A stretch of 64,000 bases of DNA from assembly GCF_021216675.1 (NCBI RefSeq), contig NZ_CP086120.1:3147501-3211500 (forward strand), read 5' to 3'. The DNA is from Streptomyces gobiensis (GTDB taxonomy: Bacteria; Actinomycetota; Actinomycetes; Streptomycetales; Streptomycetaceae). The first letter of the stretch is position 1, and each line of letters starts with the position of its first letter. This document shows, in pieces, positions 1 to 10,027 of the stretch. Position numbers and translations under genes: made by a program. The notes beneath the pieces were generated by a model. That model saw nothing but the letters and a program-made list of their open reading frames with translations, searched no databases and was not told the DNA's origin.

Positions 1-1612
<1,612 letters not shown>

Positions 1613-1691
1613 GTTGCTCGCGTCCACTGTGTAGGTTCTGAGGTAACGACCAGAACCGGTAACCATTCTTTTTGGTTGTGAACTTTATAGT

Positions 1692-1810
1692 GTTTCGGTG
1701 GTCTTGGCGAAGGGGAAACGCCCGGTTACATTTCGAACCCGGAAGCTAAGCCTTTCAGCGCCGATGGTACTGCATGGGGGACCGTGTGGGAGAGTAGGAC
1801 GCCGCCGAAC
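1692..1810 (+). rRNA. 5S ribosomal RNA
   Basis: The sequence begins GTTTCGGTGGTC and ends GACGCCGCCGAAC, the complementary ends of an actinobacterial 5S. It contains the conserved CGAACCCGGAAGCTAAG and CCGATGGTACTGC segments. It follows the 23S gene by about 80 nt and is followed directly by a strong hairpin, as expected for the last gene of an rRNA operon. Confidence 0.96.
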
Positions 1811-1820
1811 AATTGTTGAT

Positions 1821-1854
1821 GAGAAGCCCCGTTGGGAAACCAACGGGGCTTCTC
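1821..1854 (+). terminator. rRNA operon terminator hairpin
   Basis: A perfect 15-bp stem (1821-1835 pairing with 1840-1854) is closed by a GAAA tetraloop only 10 nt after the 5S gene. There is no long U tract, but the stem strength and position fit an rrn terminator. Confidence 0.9.
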
Positions 1855-1982
1855 TGCGTTTACCCTCCGATCGGCCCGTTAGGCCGCGCAGGACCTGGCA
1901 ACCCGGGAGTGGTGCAGCGGATCGCACGAGGCCGTGGCCTGCACCCTGCAGCCAGCAGCCAGCAGCGAGAAGGAGGCGCGTC

Positions 1983-2393
1983 ATGCAGCACGACATCTTC
2001 ATTGGCCAGGTCCAGGCCCGCGCGCGGCTCGACAGCCGTGGTTCGGCCGAGACTGCCACCCGGGCCAGCCTGGAGACGCTCGCCGAACGGATCCCGGCGT
2101 CGGTGTCCGAAAACGTGGCGGCCCAGCTGCCACACGAGATCGGTGAACACCTGAAGCGAGTGGCGAGCGCGCTCGACCAGCCGGAGACCGGCATCCGACT
2201 GAGCCGCCAGGAGTTCTTCGACCGCGTCGCCAGGCGTGCCAGTGCCGACCTGCCCAAGGCGGTGCACGAGGCCCGCTGTGTGGTCGAGGTCGCCGACGAG
2301 GCCACCAACGGCTTGCTGGCCACGAAGATCCGCCCGCTCCTCGACGACGAGCTGGCCGAAGTCCTCTTCGCGGGCAGCACGGGCTCGGCGTAG
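1983..2393 (+). CDS. DUF2267 family protein
   Basis: 136-residue soluble protein matching the DUF2267 pattern: an opening MQHDIFIGQVQARARL, then two similar helical halves with LETLAERI..VAAQLPHEIGEHL and a C-terminal LLDDELAEVLF. The molecular role of the family is not established. ATG 1983 is chosen because AGGAGGCG lies just upstream; the frame stays open back into the 5S gene, but that extension cannot be coding. It is the first gene after the rrn terminator and is followed by a DUF2795 gene 38 nt downstream, probably co-transcribed. No signal peptide or membrane segment. Confidence 0.82.
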   Translation: MQHDIFIGQVQARARLDSRGSAETATRASLETLAERIPASVSENVAAQLPHEIGEHLKRVASALDQPETGIRLSRQEFFDRVARRASADLPKAVHEARCVVEVADEATNGLLATKIRPLLDDELAEVLFAGSTGSA

Positions 2394-2431
2394 CCCGGAG
2401 TAGCGCGGCTAGCGCAGGGAGAGGGGTCATC

Positions 2432-2749
2432 ATGGCTGATACGAGCACCCAGGAAGTCCTGGCAGCGGTACGAGACGCCAAGTTCCCCGCGAGCAAGGAG
2501 GAACTGCTCCGCGCCGCGCGGGCCTCAGGCGCCTCGCAGGAAGTACTGAAGGCCCTGCGGGGCATCCCGGCTGAGGAGTACGCGAACAGGGAGGATGTCG
2601 CCCACTCGGTACGGGTCGATCCGGCCTCTGACCTGGGCCTCAGCCCCGCGCAGCGCGCCGAGCAGGCCCGTAAGGGCGGCGCTCCCGGTCAGTCGCAGCA
2701 CCTGCGGGATGTGCCCAAGCCGCCGGTGGAGGAGGAACTGGACCAGTGA
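2432..2749 (+). CDS. DUF2795 domain protein
   Basis: 105-residue acidic protein. The N-terminal half (residues 8-60) fits DUF2795: VLAAVRDAKFPASKEELLRAA followed by VLKALRGIPAEEYANREDVAHSV. The C-terminal 40 residues are polar and probably disordered (QRAEQARKGGAPGQSQ). GAGAGGGG precedes the ATG. The family is common in streptomycetes and has no assigned function. A shorter protein with a similar FPA/WPATKEELL segment lies at 56534-56767. Transcribed with the DUF2267 gene by spacing. Confidence 0.8.
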   Translation: MADTSTQEVLAAVRDAKFPASKEELLRAARASGASQEVLKALRGIPAEEYANREDVAHSVRVDPASDLGLSPAQRAEQARKGGAPGQSQHLRDVPKPPVEEELDQ

Positions 2750-2798
2750 GGGGACGCTGCTGCACGACCTGGTCGCCGTCCACCGGCTTGTCACCGAG

Positions 2799-4310
2799 CT
2801 ACGGGGTACCGACACCCCCGACACGGGGCCCCGCTTTGAAACCAAACGCCGGTTGTGAGCCGCGCTCCGCGTGCGTCCTGGCCAGCTCCGGCCACCAGGC
2901 ATGAGCCTGGTCCTTGGACCGGAGGTAGGCGTGGGTGTGGATACCGGTCTCCTCCCCGGAGGTGAGGAGACCGGGAAGATCGGCGAGGGGCGCTACGGTC
3001 GCGGGGCCGTCGAGGATGACGGTGAGTGGTGGGTCGAGCCGACCGGAGGATGACCGTGCGGCCATGCGCCGGCCGTGCTCGACCACGCTTGTGGTGAGGG
3101 CGGTGAGGAGCGGCATCGCGCCGGGGTCGCGCCGCGGGTCCTCGATGGAGTCGCCCACGATGTAGAGCGTGCCCGCTTCGGTGATGAACGATTCCAGCGC
3201 GATGGTGTCGGCCCGGCTGGCTGTGCAGACGGTGCGGATATGGAGTTGGGAGAGGGCGGTCAGGGCGTGGCGGATCAGGTCCGTTGCCTCGTCGCGGCGC
3301 TCGGGGTGGGCGATGAGGGTGGCTTCCAGCTCTCCCGCCGCGCCGGGGGCGGCTGCCTTGTCCTTACGGAGGATCCGTACTGCCTCCGTTGGTGAGCCGC
3401 TGGTGGCCCAGCGGTGGACTTGGCGGAAGGGCTGGCCGGTGATCGCCGCCGCGTGCAGGCAGCACCGCAGCAGCGTTTCGGCGGCGTCGTGGACCGCCGC
3501 GTCGGCCGTCGCGGGGCTGCGGACGGGGGCGAGCAGGGCGGCGGCGCGGGTGCGGGCGGTTTCCGGGTCCGTACAGCCGTGCTCTGGTGCCCAGCTGATG
3601 CGAGCCGGGGCGTCGGTGGCGTGAGTGGGGTCGTAGAGGTGTGTGGGGCCCAGCTTGCTGCGGGCGCCGACGGTGTCCGCCCATAGGGCTGCGTTCGCGG
3701 TGACGACCACCGCGGCGCCTTCGGCCGCTTGGAGCGCCTCGGCGGGGTCCGCCGCGCCCTGCAGGTGCAGCCTTGTGGTGGCCCCCGGCGCGGTGGCGGG
3801 GGTCGGGGTGATCCGCTCGGGGGACCGCTCCTGCTGCGCCGGGAGGTCGGGCTCTGGCGACGGATTCGGCGACGGCGACGACTCCGGGGCTGGTACTGGT
3901 GCTGGGATCGGGATATCCGGCGCTGCCGCCGCCTTCGCGCGCTGCGCCTCGCGATAGGCGCGGCGGCGGGTTACGGAGGTCAGGACCACGAACGCCAGCG
4001 TGAAGAGGATCAGGAGCTGGCCGATGAAGACGCCCCAGAAGAGCCCCGGCCCGGACAGCGTCGCGGGGTCGGCGTCGGGCCAGGCGGCGGCCAGGTCGGC
4101 CGGGTCCGAGGCAAGCCCGCGGAAGGCCAGCGGAGTCCGGGTGAAGACGACGCCCGTGGGCCAGGTGCCGTGCGCGAGCAGCCCGGAGAGTCCGGCCGCG
4201 GACCAGGTGAGGATCGTCAGACCGAGCAGGAAGCCCAGGGCTCCGATGAGCAGGCTGTCCGGAACACTGTTCCCGGGGCGGCGGGACGGCTCCGCTTCGT
4301 AACTCGGCAT
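2799..4310 (-). CDS. VirD4/TraG-like membrane protein lacking the ATPase motif
   Basis: 503-residue protein, last gene of the T4SS-like operon; the stop of the upstream ATPase gene is one base before its start. Two N-terminal membrane segments (about residues 20-45 and 88-112) are followed by a Pro/Ser-rich linker (130-165). The C-terminal half keeps landmarks of a coupling protein: VVTANAALWADTVGARSKLGPTHLYDP, then ILDGPATVAPLADLPGLL, which aligns with the LDE-x-ANIAPLPDLP Walker B stretch of VirD4/TraG. No Walker A (GxxxxGK[ST]) is present, and the Walker B acid is replaced (DG for DE). It therefore looks like a pseudo-ATPase that keeps the fold. The catalytic-loss reading is inference. Confidence 0.72.
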   Translation of the reverse strand: MPSYEAEPSRRPGNSVPDSLLIGALGFLLGLTILTWSAAGLSGLLAHGTWPTGVVFTRTPLAFRGLASDPADLAAAWPDADPATLSGPGLFWGVFIGQLLILFTLAFVVLTSVTRRRAYREAQRAKAAAAPDIPIPAPVPAPESSPSPNPSPEPDLPAQQERSPERITPTPATAPGATTRLHLQGAADPAEALQAAEGAAVVVTANAALWADTVGARSKLGPTHLYDPTHATDAPARISWAPEHGCTDPETARTRAAALLAPVRSPATADAAVHDAAETLLRCCLHAAAITGQPFRQVHRWATSGSPTEAVRILRKDKAAAPGAAGELEATLIAHPERRDEATDLIRHALTALSQLHIRTVCTASRADTIALESFITEAGTLYIVGDSIEDPRRDPGAMPLLTALTTSVVEHGRRMAARSSSGRLDPPLTVILDGPATVAPLADLPGLLTSGEETGIHTHAYLRSKDQAHAWWPELARTHAERGSQPAFGFKAGPRVGGVGTP

Positions 4311-4311
4311 A

Positions 4312-5730
4312 TCAGGCCACCGTTTCGTCCGCGGGGGCGATTTTGTCGAAGGATACGGCGCGGGACTCGGTCTCGGACTCCAGCGCCTCGTCCAGTTTAT
4401 CCAGCGGGGAGGCGGCCTGCGCGGACGACTCCGTCATGGCCCGGTCGGTGAAGACCAGCGGCCGTTCCGCCTCCGTGACCAGGTGTTTGACGACCTGAAC
4501 ATTTCCATTGACGTCCCATACGGCCATGCCGGGGGAGAGGGTGGGGATGATCTCCACCGCCCAGCGGGGCAGGCCCAGGACGTCACCCGTCGCCCGCGCT
4601 TCATCAGCCTTCTGGGCGTAAATCGTGCGGGTGGACGCCATCTTCAAGATGGCCGCGGCTTCCTTCGCCGCCGCGCCGTCCACCACATCGGAGAGATGGT
4701 GGACCACCGCGACGAAGGACAGGCCCAGGCGGCGGCCGAACTTCAACAGCCGCTGGAAGAGCTGTGCCACGAAGGGCGAGTTGATGATGTGCCAGGCCTC
4801 CTCGACCAGGAAGATCCGCTTCTTGCGGTCCGGCCTGATCCAGGTGTGTTCCAGCCACACTCCCACGATCGCCATCAGGATCGGCATGGCGATGGAGTTG
4901 CGGTCGATATGGGAGAGGTCGAAGACGGTGAGCGGGGCGTCGAGGTCGATGCCGACCGTCGTCGGGCCGTCGAACATGCCGCGCAGATCACCGTCGACCA
5001 GGCGGTCCAGGACGAGTGCCACATCCAGGCCCCAGGAGCGGACGTCCTCCAGCGCGACATTCATGGCCAGCGCGGACTCCGGCTTGGGATGGCGCAGCTG
5101 CTCGACGATGTCGGTGAGGACGGGCTGCCGGTCGGCGACCGCTGAGTTGACGTAGGAGTGCGCCACCTTGAGGGCGAAGCCCGCGCGTTCGTCCAGGCCG
5201 TGGCCGAGCGCGACCTCGATGATCGTACGGAGGAGGGCGAGCTGCCCGGTGGTGGTGATGGCGGGGTCCAGCGGGTTGAGACGGATTCCCTGGTCCAGCG
5301 CGGCCGTGGGGTCGAGCCGGATCGGGGTTATGCCGAGCTCGTTGGCGATGAGGTTCCACTCGCCCATCCCGTCCTCGCCCTGCGCGTCCAGCACGACGAC
5401 CTGGCGGTCCCGGAAGCGGAGCTGGCGCAGCACATACGTCTTCTCCAGCGCCGACTTGCCGTTGCCGGATTCGCCCAGCACCAGCCAGTGCGGGGCCGGG
5501 AGCTGCTGCCCGTAGAGCTGGAAGGGGTCGTAGATATAGCCCTTGCCGCTGTAGACCTCGCGCCCGATGATCACGCCTGAGTCGCCCAGGCCGGGTGCGG
5601 CCGTGGGCAGATAGACGGCCTGCGCCTGGCCAGTGGAGGTACGGACCGGGAGCCGCGTCGTCTCCGTCTTGCCGAAGAGGAAGCTGGTGAAGGCGTCGGT
5701 GATGGCGGTCAAGGGGTCAAACGCGGCCAC
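4312..5730 (-). CDS. VirB4/TraC-type secretion ATPase
   Basis: 472-residue P-loop ATPase of the FtsK-HerA superfamily. Walker A is GESGNGKSA (about residues 86-94) and Walker B is KRIFLVEEAWHI (about 305-316), followed by FGRRLGLSFVAVVHH, the arginine-rich segment typical of VirB4 C-terminal domains. The N-terminal substrate/PrgI-like half of VirB4 is missing and seems to be supplied by the separate SCO6880-family protein encoded 24 bp upstream, so this is a split VirB4. It would power assembly or transport through the envelope complex. Start ATG has a weak upstream purine stretch. Streptomycete homologues are often annotated simply as ATP-binding protein. Confidence 0.85.
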   Translation of the reverse strand: MAAFDPLTAITDAFTSFLFGKTETTRLPVRTSTGQAQAVYLPTAAPGLGDSGVIIGREVYSGKGYIYDPFQLYGQQLPAPHWLVLGESGNGKSALEKTYVLRQLRFRDRQVVVLDAQGEDGMGEWNLIANELGITPIRLDPTAALDQGIRLNPLDPAITTTGQLALLRTIIEVALGHGLDERAGFALKVAHSYVNSAVADRQPVLTDIVEQLRHPKPESALAMNVALEDVRSWGLDVALVLDRLVDGDLRGMFDGPTTVGIDLDAPLTVFDLSHIDRNSIAMPILMAIVGVWLEHTWIRPDRKKRIFLVEEAWHIINSPFVAQLFQRLLKFGRRLGLSFVAVVHHLSDVVDGAAAKEAAAILKMASTRTIYAQKADEARATGDVLGLPRWAVEIIPTLSPGMAVWDVNGNVQVVKHLVTEAERPLVFTDRAMTESSAQAASPLDKLDEALESETESRAVSFDKIAPADETVA

Positions 5731-5754
5731 AACGTCTCTCCTAGCGGCTGTCGG

Positions 5755-7299
5755 CTAGCGGCGGATGCCGGTCGCGAACGGGAGGGTGTTGACGAACGCC
5801 CGGTGGTGTTCGCGGTCGCACCACTCCAGCTTCAGATAGCTCTTGCCCGCCGAGGCGCGGATCGTACGCTTATCGCGGGCCAGCGCTTCCGGATGGCGGG
5901 ACGAGACCGTGATGTAGCCGACGAGGTTCACCCCCGCCGCGCCGCTGGCCAGGTCCTCGCCGCGCTGGTCGACGCGGCCGTGCGCGGCGACATCGCGAGG
6001 GTCGACCGTACGGTTCATCTTGGCCTGACGGCTGGCCTCCGCTTCGTCGTTGGTCTTCTCCGTCAGCATCCGCTCGATGGCGACCTCGGTCGGCTCCAGA
6101 TCCATACAGACCGCGACCGTACGGATCACATCCGGGGTGTGCACCAGCAGCGGCGCCAGGAAGTTCACCCCGACCGGCGTCATCGGCCACTCCTTCACCC
6201 ACGCCGTGGAGTGGCACCAGGGCTGCCGGGTCATCGACTCCCGGGTCTTGGCCTGGAGATAGGTCGGCTCGACCGCGTCCAGCTCGGCGGGCCACGCGTT
6301 CCGCTTCGTCATGGCCTGGATGTGGTCGATCGGGTGGTCCGGGTCGTACATGGAGTGGATCAACGACGCCATCCGGGCCTGCCCCAGCGGCTGCCGTACC
6401 CGGATATCCGCCTCGGCCAGCCGGGCGCAGATATCGGTCAGTTCACGGGCCATCACGATGGCCAGCCCCGCGTCCCGGGACAGCTTCCGCTCCTTGTTAG
6501 CCCGGGCGATCGTGGTCGCCTCGGCGGCCAGGTCCCGCCCGTAGTGCATACAGGCCACCAGATAGGCGCGGTGCTGCTCGCTGGAGGTCGACACCATCGA
6601 CTGGAGCTGGTCGTACGATTCCTGGAGCCACCCCGGCGCCCGTTCATCGCCGCGCTGTGCGACATCCTTCGCGTGCGCGTCGGGGTCGGCCGGGAGCGTA
6701 CGGGCCAGCATCTGCAGCCGGGTGACATAGCCATCGCCGTTCGCGACATGCTTGAGCAGGGTGCCGAAACGGTCCACCAGGGCTTCCTGGTCCTCGCTGT
6801 CCCGCAGGCCGACGCCGGGTCCCTCGATCTCTATGGCGGCTGTCACGGTACGGCGGTCCGCGTGCAGCAGCACCGCGATCTCATCCGGCCCGAACGGCGC
6901 CGAGAGCCAGGTGATACGGCCCACCCCGGGCGGCGGCCCGATCTCCACCTCGCGCCCGTCGAGGCTGATCCCCGCCTCGGCGGCGTCGGAGCGGTACGCC
7001 GTACCGCCCTGGCGGCGCAGCCGCCGGAAGGAGCGGTCAATCTCAAACCAGCGGTAGAACGTCCGCTGCTTGTACGGGACGTACACGGCCGCCAGCGCCA
7101 GCATCGGGAAGCCCACCAGCAGCACGATGCGCAGCGACAGCACGGGAACGAGCAGCCCGCTCATCATGCCCAGGAACGCACCCGCGATGATCAGCGCGAT
7201 CTCACCGGTCTCGCGGTTCTTACCGACGATGGCGTTCGGACGGGCTCGCCCGATCATGTACGTACGGCGGGGGGTGAGGACGTAGGGCGGGGAGGACAT
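5755..7299 (-). CDS. SCO6880-family T4SS-like membrane protein
   Basis: 514-residue protein strongly resembling the SCO6880 family, named after the S. coelicolor member. Two membrane segments lie at about 30-75 (IALIIAGAFLGMMSGLLV, VLLVGFPMLALAAVYV), a PrgI/VirB3-like arrangement. The long soluble part that follows resembles the N-terminal non-ATPase half of VirB4. It begins 2 nt after the VirB6-like gene's stop and is followed by the ATPase half, so the two together likely form one VirB3-VirB4 equivalent. The family occurs in actinobacterial chromosomes without an accompanying relaxase, and its physiological substrate is unknown. Confidence 0.85.
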   Translation of the reverse strand: MSSPPYVLTPRRTYMIGRARPNAIVGKNRETGEIALIIAGAFLGMMSGLLVPVLSLRIVLLVGFPMLALAAVYVPYKQRTFYRWFEIDRSFRRLRRQGGTAYRSDAAEAGISLDGREVEIGPPPGVGRITWLSAPFGPDEIAVLLHADRRTVTAAIEIEGPGVGLRDSEDQEALVDRFGTLLKHVANGDGYVTRLQMLARTLPADPDAHAKDVAQRGDERAPGWLQESYDQLQSMVSTSSEQHRAYLVACMHYGRDLAAEATTIARANKERKLSRDAGLAIVMARELTDICARLAEADIRVRQPLGQARMASLIHSMYDPDHPIDHIQAMTKRNAWPAELDAVEPTYLQAKTRESMTRQPWCHSTAWVKEWPMTPVGVNFLAPLLVHTPDVIRTVAVCMDLEPTEVAIERMLTEKTNDEAEASRQAKMNRTVDPRDVAAHGRVDQRGEDLASGAAGVNLVGYITVSSRHPEALARDKRTIRASAGKSYLKLEWCDREHHRAFVNTLPFATGIRR

Positions 7300-7301
7300 G
7301 C

Positions 7302-8579
7302 TCAGTCACCTCGGGCGCGGTTGCTGCTGGTCGAGCTGGGGGCCTGACGCGGTGGGGGCGGCTTGGGCGGCGGCGCGTCGCCGCTCCGGGTGCTGTGGGC
7401 GGATACGCCGCCGGAGACCGGGTTCGGCTGCCTGGGGGTGCCGCTGCCTGACTGCTGGGCGCCGGGGCCGCTGCCGCCCCGGCCGCCGTGGGTGTTGATG
7501 CCCTGCCGCAGCATCGCCGCCGGGGACGACACGGCGGCCACCGCCTTACGGGACGCCGGGTCGGCGGAGGCGTTGCGGTGCCGGACGATCTCATCGCCGA
7601 AGCCGGGTACGAAGCGGTAGATCATCGCCGAGGCGAAGATGGCCAGGATGATGATGGCCAGCCCGGACACGATCGCCGAGAAGGCGTCCGGCCCCTCATC
7701 GGCGGCCAGCGCCCCGGCCAGGCCCAGCACGATAACGATCACCGGTTTCACCAGGATCACGGCGATCATGATCCCGGCCCACCGCCGTACGTGCGACCAC
7801 ATGTTCTTGTCCACGAGCCCGGCGTAGACCACCACGCCCAGCAGCGCGCCAACGTACAGCAGCGCGGCCCGGATCACCAGTTCCAGCCAGAGCACACCTG
7901 CGGCGAGAACGGATACGAGCGAAACGACGATCAGCATGATCGGCCCACCGCCGATCCCCTCGCCCTTCTCCAGCGCCTCGGAGAACGCGCCGAAGAAAGT
8001 GTCGGTCTTGGCCGACGTCCCGGACGCGATGACTTCCGTAACGCCGTCGGTCGCCGAGACGAGCGTATAGAGGATGAGCGGGGTGAACGCGGAGGCCAGC
8101 ACGACCAGCCAGAGAAAGCCGATGGCCTCGCCGATGGCCTCCAGCAGGGGTACGCCCCGGATGGCCCGCTTGGTGACGGCAAGCAGCCAGAGGATGAGGG
8201 TGAGGATCGTCGACGCGGCGAATACGACGGCGTACTGCTTGAGGAACTCGGCGTTGGTGAAGTCGACGTTCGTCGTCGCGTTGACGGCGTCGGAGAGCTT
8301 CCCCACGATCCACGAGGCGGCTTCGGCACAGCCCTTGGCGAGGGAGGAAAGCGGGTCGACGGCCGTCTCCAGCTCGGAGGTCCCGGTGCCGCCACCGTCA
8401 CCGGGCGCGCCGCTCTCGCAGTATTCCCTCGCGGGACCACGGATGAGTTCGCACGGGTCATCGCTGGCAGAGGGGCTAGGACTCGGCTCAGCAACGGCTC
8501 GGGAGGCGGCCAGCAGGAGCGTGCCTTGCAGGCCCGCGACCACGGCAGCGACTGTAAGGGCGCGGCGATTACCGGGCAT
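7302..8579 (-). CDS. VirB6/TrbL-like polytopic membrane protein
   Basis: 425 residues with an N-terminal signal peptide (cleavage near AVA-EPSPSPS), a small extracellular Cys-containing segment, then five or six membrane helices between about residues 115 and 320, and a Pro/Ser/Gly-rich cytoplasmic tail of about 90 residues. The order signal, hydrophobic core and disordered tail is that of actinobacterial VirB6/TrbL-type conjugation channel proteins. The start overlaps the upstream VirB8-like gene's stop by 11 bp, so translation is coupled. It would form the inner part of the membrane channel; assignment rests on architecture plus operon context. Confidence 0.75.
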   Translation of the reverse strand: MPGNRRALTVAAVVAGLQGTLLLAASRAVAEPSPSPSASDDPCELIRGPAREYCESGAPGDGGGTGTSELETAVDPLSSLAKGCAEAASWIVGKLSDAVNATTNVDFTNAEFLKQYAVVFAASTILTLILWLLAVTKRAIRGVPLLEAIGEAIGFLWLVVLASAFTPLILYTLVSATDGVTEVIASGTSAKTDTFFGAFSEALEKGEGIGGGPIMLIVVSLVSVLAAGVLWLELVIRAALLYVGALLGVVVYAGLVDKNMWSHVRRWAGIMIAVILVKPVIVIVLGLAGALAADEGPDAFSAIVSGLAIIILAIFASAMIYRFVPGFGDEIVRHRNASADPASRKAVAAVSSPAAMLRQGINTHGGRGGSGPGAQQSGSGTPRQPNPVSGGVSAHSTRSGDAPPPKPPPPRQAPSSTSSNRARGD

Positions 8580-9384
8580 ACGTGAACCCTCCGAACCCTT
8601 CGATTGCCTCGGCCATCTCCTCAGCTGAAGAGGCCCGCTGATCTCGGCCTACTGGGACCGGGCCGTCCTTTTGGTCGAAGTCGGTGACCTTCCAGTCACC
8701 CTTGACCCACTGAAGCTGGAAGGTATTGGTGTACCAAGCCTCACTGACGGGGTTCTTGGAGTCCTCGCCTGCCAGGCCGAACAACGACGAGTACCAGACC
8801 GACACCTTCGCGGTGTGGTTGCTGTACTCCTCCACCTTCGTGCCGACGGGATTCGTGCGGGAGACAAAGGTCATGCCCTTGGGGGGCGTGCCGTCCTTGG
8901 TGAGACCGATTCTCTTGAGGAAGGCAGCGTTGGTATACACGCGGTCGAGATCGGCCTTGCGCTCTGCCGCAACCTCGGGGGCGTAGACAGCCGTCACGAT
9001 GCTCTCGCGCTTGTCATCGTCGTACATGCCGTCACCGCTGAGCGCCACCGCATAGTTGGCGGCAGCGCTCTGCGCGCCCTGCTCAGTCCGGGCGAAGCCG
9101 GAGGGTACCGGCTGCACGCCAGTGGGCGCGGTCGGCTGGGCCTTGCCGCCCTTGCCATCGCCACCACCACCGCCGTCCCCATCGCCACCGCTCCGCGTGG
9201 CAAAGGCAAGTGCCGCGATCAGCAGCACGATGACTCCGACGATTGTCACAAGACTCTTGCCGGGCCGTACGACAGGCGGTCGCGATCCGCCCTCGCCCTC
9301 CGGCAGCCGCGTACGCGTGCCTCGACGGCCCGGCTCCGCGTCACCGCGCTCGCCACCGTACCCGTCGCCACCGCCGAAGCTCAT
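8569..9384 (-). CDS. VirB8/TcpC-like conjugation-type membrane protein
   Basis: 271-residue single-pass protein, first gene of the operon. A short cytoplasmic Gly/Arg-rich tail is followed by one membrane helix (KSLVTIVGVIVLLIAALAFA, about residues 43-62), a Gly-rich linker and an extracytoplasmic domain with SAAANYAVALSGDGMYDDDKR and a C-terminal WVKGDWKVTDFDQKDGP stretch. That layout matches NTF2-like VirB8/TcpC proteins. Start 9384 is preferred over 9417 because GAGGGGG lies 9 nt upstream. It would anchor the machine by binding the VirB6- and VirB4-like subunits. Confidence 0.68.
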   Translation of the reverse strand: MSFGGGDGYGGERGDAEPGRRGTRTRLPEGEGGSRPPVVRPGKSLVTIVGVIVLLIAALAFATRSGGDGDGGGGGDGKGGKAQPTAPTGVQPVPSGFARTEQGAQSAAANYAVALSGDGMYDDDKRESIVTAVYAPEVAAERKADLDRVYTNAAFLKRIGLTKDGTPPKGMTFVSRTNPVGTKVEEYSNHTAKVSVWYSSLFGLAGEDSKNPVSEAWYTNTFQLQWVKGDWKVTDFDQKDGPVPVGRDQRASSAEEMAEAIEGFGGFTYAR

Positions 9385-9573
9385 GGTGCACGTGCCCCCT
9401 CGACACTGAACCGCCAACCACCTTCAGAGCATTGTCTCCTCAAATGAAGGTAGCGGGGGCACCGCATGTGTGGGGGCGGTGAACGCATTCCGAGACCGCT
9501 CCCGGCCGCGAGGGGGTACGGCTGGGAGCGGGTCTCGTCTCAGACTGTCATCCGCGAGCGGACATAGGCGGGG

Positions 9574-9744
9574 TCACCTGCGATAACGCTCCTCCTCTTC
9601 GCGGTGCAAGGGGCAACGGCAGGGCGGAAGGGCCATATTGAGGTCAAGCGGATTGCTGTCCGCGCCGGTGTAGGTCCGTTCACGTCGCACAGTCCGGCGC
9701 TCGCCAGTGACCGGATTCACGTTGTACACCCGGATCTTCAACAC
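9574..9744 (-). CDS. Small Cys-containing conserved protein (56 aa)
   Basis: GTG-initiated 56-residue frame beginning MLKIRVYNVNPVTGERRTV and ending LPPCRCPLHREEEERYRR. It overlaps the stop of the upstream 46-residue gene by 7 nt, which implies translational coupling. Tiny proteins with a C-terminal CxCPxH motif occur beside GntR genes in streptomycetes, but I know no function. The two Cys and one His could bind a metal. The clean overlap and codon composition argue for a real gene. Confidence 0.6.
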   Translation of the reverse strand: MLKIRVYNVNPVTGERRTVRRERTYTGADSNPLDLNMALPPCRCPLHREEEERYRR

Positions 9745-9878
9745 GGCGACCCCGGCGTGTAGAAGGCGATCCAGTCCGCCCGCTCCCGCTCCCGCTCACA
9801 AGCGAGAACGTACGGGCGTACCAACGGCGACGCGTCACCGTCGAGCGGTTCCGCGTGCGGATCGGTAGTGTTCTGCAT
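9738..9878 (-). CDS. Small conserved protein upstream of GntR locus (46 aa)
   Basis: ATG 9878 lies downstream of GGAAGCAGG and opens a 46-residue frame starting MQNTTDPHAEPLDGDASPLV and continuing RPYVLACERERERADW. The PLVRPYVLA core is familiar from short streptomycete proteins encoded next to short GntR regulators. Its C-terminus is shorter than those relatives and ends in FYTPGSPC, so the tail may be altered. It is divergent from the GntR gene at 10028, and the 149-bp gap between them probably holds both promoters. Confidence 0.6.
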   Translation of the reverse strand: MQNTTDPHAEPLDGDASPLVRPYVLACERERERADWIAFYTPGSPC

Positions 9879-10027
9879 TGTCTGCCTGCTTCCTGAAGGT
9901 GGGCCGCGCCCCGGGGCTGAGCACACAGCCGCCGGGGTCTTCTCTGTCGCCTGCCAATGTAGCCAGCCTGAGCGCACCCGTCTATAGCGCACTGCGCGGG
10001 GCTGCCTCTATGTTCGAATAACCGTTC

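Noticed and set aside
5803-7347. 514-codon plus-strand frame across the SCO6880 gene
   Set aside because: Composition dominated by Arg/His/Gly/Asp and no motif; shadow of the real minus-strand gene.
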